Assembly: GCA_016180705.1 (NCBI GenBank)
Contig: JACPAU010000203.1
Location: 1 to 17,589 of the forward strand
From: Candidatus Methylomirabilota bacterium
GTDB lineage: Bacteria > Methylomirabilota > Methylomirabilia > Methylomirabilales > JACPAU01
Length of the DNA: 17,589 nt
Direction of reading: 5' to 3'
Shown piece by piece: positions 16,558 to 17,589 of this stretch. A program made the translations under genes and the position numbers. Every line of letters begins with the position of its first letter. Within the stretch, counting starts at the first letter, position 1. The notes below the pieces were generated by a model. The model saw only the letters and a program-made list of their open reading frames with translations, had not been told where the DNA came from and ran no database searches.

Positions 16558-17294
16558 TCCACCCGGACCCGCTTCTCGGCATACTCGGCGGCGAGCTGCG
16601 TCGCGGTGGTCCGCAAGATCTCCCCCAGGTCCACGACCTGGTCCTGGAACGCCGCCTCCTGCCGCTCGAACTCCACGTAGGCCAGGAGATTCGCGATGAG
16701 GCGCCCTAGGCGGCGGGCCGAGTGCCCGATGGCCTCCACGCCCTCCCGGGTACCGCCGGCGAGGTCCCCGAACTGCCCCGTGAGGAGCAGGTCCATCCAG
16801 CCGTAGATGATGGTGAGGGGGGTCCGGAACTCGTGGGTGATCGCCGACAGGAGGTCCGACTTGATCTGGTCGATCTCGGTGAGCCGGCGGTTGATCTCGG
16901 CCAGCGCGAGGTTCTCGCGCCGGAGGCGCTGCTGCTCCAGGCCCCGCCCCATCACGTGGAAGACCTCCTCCAGCTTGAACGGTTTCAGGATGTAGTCGTA
17001 GGCCCCGCCCTTCAGGGCGCGGATGGCCGACTCCACCGTCGCCTGGCCCGTCATGAGGATGATCACCGCCTCGGGCAGCAGGACGCGGGCCTTCTCCAGG
17101 AGGGAGAGGCCGTCGAGCCCGGGCATCATGAGGTCGCTCAGGAGGACGTCGAAGGTGGCTCCCTGGATGAGGCTGAGGGCCTCCTGGGCGTCGGCCGCCC
17201 CGGTCACCTCGTAGCCCTCCATCCGGAAGGCCTGGCAGAGGGAACTGCGGAGGTTCTCCTCGTCGTCCACGATGAGCAGGCGCGCCACATCCAT
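16254..17294 (-). CDS. Receiver domain fused to histidine kinase (frameshifted after HisKA)
   Basis: This is a two-component protein with an N-terminal receiver and a C-terminal kinase and no membrane segment, so a cytoplasmic sensor. The receiver has the acidic pair in LLIVDDEENL, phospho-acceptor D54 in LLSDLMMPGLDG, T82 and K104 (ILKPF). A charged helical linker leads to HisKA with H154 in ITHEFRTPLTII. The intact kinase frame ends at EKRVRVEF near 16555. Beyond that the annotated frame is unrelated up to TGA at 16254, while the HATPase domain continues in another frame. ATG at 17294 next to GGAAGAGG is chosen; GTG at 17288, ATG at 17336 and TTG at 17363 are alternatives. It would be an inactive kinase if the break is real. 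Confidence 0.8.
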   Translation of the reverse strand: MDVARLLIVDDEENLRSSLCQAFRMEGYEVTGAADAQEALSLIQGATFDVLLSDLMMPGLDGLSLLEKARVLLPEAVIILMTGQATVESAIRALKGGAYDYILKPFKLEEVFHVMGRGLEQQRLRRENLALAEINRRLTEIDQIKSDLLSAITHEFRTPLTIIYGWMDLLLTGQFGDLAGGTREGVEAIGHSARRLGRLIANLLAYVEFERQEAAFQDQVVDLGEILRTTATQLAAEYAEKRVRVEFPGGPRETRPSLRQPGGERHQVQSGRGADPAGRVGGGRRGHRLHHQHLRPDPPGAPLPRLRALHPGGHDPHARGGRPGAGPLGGPGDRRGARGEHRALPG

Positions 17295-17376
17295 CCTCTT
17301 CCGCGAGGCCGAGAGGCGGATCCGCGGCGAGGCCATGGTCACACACGGCCCCCGAAAAATCAAGGTGGCCGCACCC

Positions 17377-17589
17377 TCAGCCGAGGTCCCCCGCGAGGAA
17401 CTGCAGCACGGCGAGGGCCGCCAGGGGGGCCGTTTCGGCCCGGAGGATCCGGGGGCCGAGCGTGAGCAGCGTGAAGCCCGCCTCCCGGAGGGCCGCGACC
17501 TCGGTCGCGTCGAGGCCGCCCTCCGGCCCCACCACGAGGACGGCGGGCCGGGACCGCAGGGCCGCCGCGTCGAGGGCGCGCAGCTGGAG
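17377..17589 (-). CDS. rsmE: 16S rRNA m3U1498 methyltransferase RsmE, C-terminal part
   Basis: Only the last 70 codons lie in the window; the 5' end is beyond the right edge. RsmE is a SPOUT-family enzyme that methylates N3 of U1498 in 16S rRNA using SAM. The trefoil-knot SAM-binding signatures are very clear: [18 protein letters not shown] followed by [20 protein letters not shown]. The TGA stop is at 17379-17377. An 82-nt gap follows before the receiver-kinase start, in which no terminator or convincing promoter was found. Confidence 0.93.
   Translation of the reverse strand, partial: LQLRALDAAALRSRPAVLVVGPEGGLDATEVAALREAGFTLLTLGPRILRAETAPLAALAVLQFLAGDLG

Noticed and set aside
13097-16582. 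A continuous 1161-codon frame joining the kinase HATPase tail to the polymerase
   Set aside because: The middle ~270 codons are the exonuclease gene read in the wrong frame. Lack of stops is a GC-content effect, and the polymerase has its own GTG start coupled to the exonuclease stop.

Overview
The window is very GC-rich and every gene lies on the minus strand, so transcription runs from high to low coordinates. The order rho-rpmE-prfA-prmC-murA-hisG-hisD, with coaE just upstream, is a housekeeping arrangement known from Geobacter-like deltaproteobacteria and related GC-rich lineages. NC10/Methylomirabilota or Rokubacteria would fit, but that is a low-confidence guess from gene order and composition.

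Upstream block (17589 to 12470): the 3' end of rsmE; a receiver-histidine kinase gene broken by a reading-frame change; a stand-alone PolI-type 5'-3' exonuclease with no start codon; a family B DNA polymerase that overlaps the exonuclease by 4 nt; and coaE. In Geobacter-like genomes, as I recall them, polA sits next to coaE-rho. Here that place holds the 5' nuclease module plus a family B polymerase.

Middle block (12473 to 7179): a strong sigma70-type promoter (TTGACA, 17 nt, TATACT) overlaps the coaE stop codon and drives rho through a leader of about 290 nt. An intrinsic terminator ends rho. A second promoter, beginning just beyond the terminator's T-run, drives rpmE-prfA-prmC-murA, which run tightly into hisG.

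Histidine block (7178 to 119): hisG(short form)-hisD-hisC-[element]-hisB-hisH-hisA-hisF-[element]-hisIE-HIT-[element]. Together these would encode most of the route from PRPP to histidine. No hisZ (regulatory partner of short HisG) and no histidinol-phosphate phosphatase are visible here.

The most interesting signal is a family of about 195-bp palindromic, MITE-like elements: three copies within 4.1 kb (one inverted), all between his-operon genes and none noticed elsewhere in the window. They have imperfect terminal inverted repeats, TA at most ends and two internal hairpins. One copy coincides with loss of about the last 55-60 codons of hisF. Together with the kinase frame break and the kinase/exonuclease junction, this makes three damaged coding sites. 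They could be real decay, deletion between repeats, or assembly error in GC-rich repetitive DNA; reads are needed to decide.
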